NCBI GenBank assembly: GCA_964371555.1
Contig: CAYJMQ010000047.1
Span: 1 to 14,838 of the forward strand
From: CAYJMQ01 sp964371555
Lineage (GTDB): Bacteria > Bdellovibrionota > JACOXK01 > 2-02-FULL-40-11
DNA length: 14,838 bases
Direction of reading: 5' to 3'
Shown here in pieces: positions 13,619 through 14,838 of this stretch; the stretch's first letter is position 1; every line of letters starts with the position of its first letter. The position numbers and the translations under genes were made by a program. The notes below the pieces were generated by a model. It had not been told where the DNA came from. It ran no database searches and was given only the letters and a program-made list of their open reading frames with translations.

Positions 13619-14603
13619 GGAGTTTCCTTTTTTCATTTTCAAGATCGGCTTCCACCATAATTTTTACGAGTTCTTTGAATTTAACTTTGGATTCCCAGTT
13701 TAGAATTTTTCTCGCTTTGGCTGGATCTCCAATGAGCGCCGGGACTTCCAAGGGGCGAAAATATTTTTCATCCACTTTTACATATTCTTGCCATTCAAGG
13801 TCGACCAGACCAAACGCTTCTTCCAGAAATTCTCTTACGGTGTGCGTTTCGCCCGTTGCCAGCACAAAATCATCTGCTTCGTCATGCTGCAAAATTCGCC
13901 ACATCCCTTCGACATAATCTTTCGCATATCCCCAATCACGTTTTGCTTCCAGATTTCCGATTTCGAGCGATGGCTGAAGCCCGAGCTTGATTCTTGCAAC
14001 CGCTTTTGAAATTTTTCGTGTCACAAAATTTTCGCCTCGTCTGGGGCTTTCATGATTGAACAAGATGCCGTTGGCTGAAAAGATTTTATAACTCTCGCGA
14101 TAACATTTTGTTGTCCAATGAGCGAATGCCTTTGCCGTGCCGTAGGGGCTTCTCGGATTAAAGGGGGTGTTTTCATTCTGCGGTGTTTCAAGGGCATCTC
14201 CAAATAGTTCACTCGTTCCTGCCTGATAGAAACGGCTTTTCAGACCGAGCTGCCTGACCGATTCGAGAAGTCTCAATGTTGCAACCCCGGACACATCTGC
14301 GGTAAAAATAGGTATCTTGAAGCTGACAGCAACATCGCTTTGCGCGCCAAGGTGATAAATTTCATGAGGCGCTATATCGTAAAGAATTTTCATGAGCGAG
14401 TTTGCGTCACTCAAGTCTGCATAATGGAGTTCAATTTTTGAGGCGCTTTTTTCGTTGGTAATTAAGTGTTGTATTCTTGATGTCTTTGAAATACTGGATC
14501 GTCTGAGAATTCCATGAACATGGTATCCTTTCTCGAGGAGAAGTTCCGCAAGATAAGAGCCATCCTGTCCTGTAATTCCTGTGATGAGCGCTTTTTTTAC
14601 CAT
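13602..14603 (-). CDS. gmd: GDP-mannose 4,6-dehydratase
   Basis: The enzyme converts GDP-mannose to GDP-4-keto-6-deoxymannose, the precursor of GDP-fucose, GDP-rhamnose and GDP-perosamine for LPS or glycans. The 333 residues include the NADP-binding GITGQDG (9-15), RRSS at 34-37, catalytic Thr130/Glu132 in GTSELFG, and Tyr154/Lys158 in SPYGTAKAFAHW. NHESPRRGENFVTRKI (183-198) and RDWGYAKDYVEGMW (222-235) are strongly conserved in Gmd. The length is normal, and YGTAK in place of the usual YAVAK is a minor variant. No GDP-fucose synthase or glycosyltransferase is adjacent. The ATG has no Shine-Dalgarno, and the promoter candidate lies so close that the message may be nearly leaderless. It heads the gmd-phhB-dehydrogenase run. 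Confidence 0.95.
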   Translation of the reverse strand: MVKKALITGITGQDGSYLAELLLEKGYHVHGILRRSSISKTSRIQHLITNEKSASKIELHYADLSDANSLMKILYDIAPHEIYHLGAQSDVAVSFKIPIFTADVSGVATLRLLESVRQLGLKSRFYQAGTSELFGDALETPQNENTPFNPRSPYGTAKAFAHWTTKCYRESYKIFSANGILFNHESPRRGENFVTRKISKAVARIKLGLQPSLEIGNLEAKRDWGYAKDYVEGMWRILQHDEADDFVLATGETHTVREFLEEAFGLVDLEWQEYVKVDEKYFRPLEVPALIGDPAKARKILNWESKVKFKELVKIMVEADLENEKRKLHERAV

Positions 14604-14614
14604 CTAAAGAAGTT

Positions 14615-14642
14615 TTATTACTGTATCTTCATTGCGTGTCAA
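14615..14642 (-). promoter_or_regulatory. Candidate gmd promoter, close to the start codon
   Basis: On the minus strand a perfect TTGACA (14642-14637), a 16-nt spacer and TAATAA (14620-14615) predict a start near 14608, only about 5 nt before the ATG at 14603. The match at -10 is modest. Confidence 0.35.
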
Positions 14643-14675
14643 TCTTTTTATCTTTAAATAGCTTGAACAAATCCC

Positions 14676-14702
14676 TTGACATAAAATTCCCTTTTATATA
14701 AT
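14676..14702 (+). promoter_or_regulatory. Promoter of the rRNA operon
   Basis: A perfect TTGACA (14676-14681) and a perfect TATAAT (14697-14702) are separated by 15 nt, shorter than the ideal 17. Using 17 nt would give TAATTC. The start would be near 14709, leaving a leader of about 86 nt before mature 16S rRNA. Confidence 0.65.
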
Positions 14703-14727
14703 TCTGCAAGATCGAATTCGTTTGATT

Positions 14728-14739
14728 TGGTCTTTGAAA
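14728..14739 (+). promoter_or_regulatory. boxA-like antitermination element in the rRNA leader
   Basis: TGGTCTTTGAAA followed by ACTAAACAG resembles the conserved boxA and leader sequence found just upstream of bacterial 16S genes, which recruits Nus factors for antitermination and rRNA folding. Confidence 0.5.
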
Positions 14740-14794
14740 ACTAAACAGCAAGCAGTGATGATTAAAACCTCGAATTAAAGATTCCTATTTTTCT

Positions 14795-14838
14795 TTATTT
14801 GAGAGTTTGATCCTGGCTCAGAACGAACGCTGGAGGCG
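14795..14838 (+). rRNA. rrs: 16S ribosomal RNA, 5' end only
   Basis: AGAGTTTGATCCTGGCTCAG at 14802-14821 is the universally conserved 5' region (E. coli position 8 onward), followed by GAACGAACGCTGGAGGCG. Counting back seven bases puts the mature 5' end near 14795. The gene continues beyond the window. It is divergent from gmd. Confidence 0.97.

Noticed and set aside
1..14838. Mobile element, CRISPR array, prophage or tRNA
   Set aside because: I found no transposase, spaced direct repeats, phage genes or cloverleaf-type sequence in either strand.

Overview
The window looks like chromosomal DNA of an uncultivated Gram-negative (diderm) bacterium. The support is exported proteins with signal peptides, a putative lipoprotein, a PlsC acyltransferase, a GDP-mannose 4,6-dehydratase for envelope sugar precursors, moderate GC and tightly overlapping gene pairs. 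The last ~44 bases are the 5' end of a 16S rRNA gene. They are too few for a phylum call; a deltaproteobacterial-type lineage is a guess from gene content only.

Left block (2-4187, + strand): the 3' part of an unrecognised gene, then two exported phospholipase D (HKD) superfamily proteins joined by an ATGA stop/start overlap. The second carries a C-terminal lamin-tail-like (LTD) module. A perfect 14-bp stem-loop closes this block and also the convergent block to its right.

Second block (4219-5975, - strand): a glutamate dehydrogenase translationally coupled to a stand-alone cyclic-nucleotide-binding protein. Divergent from it is a solitary nucleotidyltransferase-fold protein (6091-6621, +).

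Third block (6677-8939, - strand): an exported single-TM protein ending in a WXXGXW-type motif, overlapping an exported clostripain (C11)-like protein. The latter keeps the catalytic Cys but has Asp where the family has its catalytic His. Its coding sequence contains two long stem-loops, one over the end of the signal-peptide coding region. A divergent unknown lipoprotein follows (9139-10344, +), and its 3' end overlaps plsC antisense by 37 bp.

Right block (10308-14603, - strand): gmd, phhB and a saccharopine/lysine dehydrogenase family gene form one overlapping run. A membrane-anchored TPR protein, a very basic exported coiled-coil protein and plsC follow. A G-rich tandem repeat with G-quadruplex potential lies between the TPR and coiled-coil genes. 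Divergent from gmd are a promoter, a boxA-like leader and the start of the 16S rRNA gene.

I see no insertion sequence, CRISPR array, prophage or tRNA. The longest gene-free stretches (8940-9138 and 14604-14794) are divergent promoter regions. The least ordinary items are the PLD-LTD fusion, the His-to-Asp C11 homologue with its RNA-level hairpin, and the gdh-cNMP coupling.
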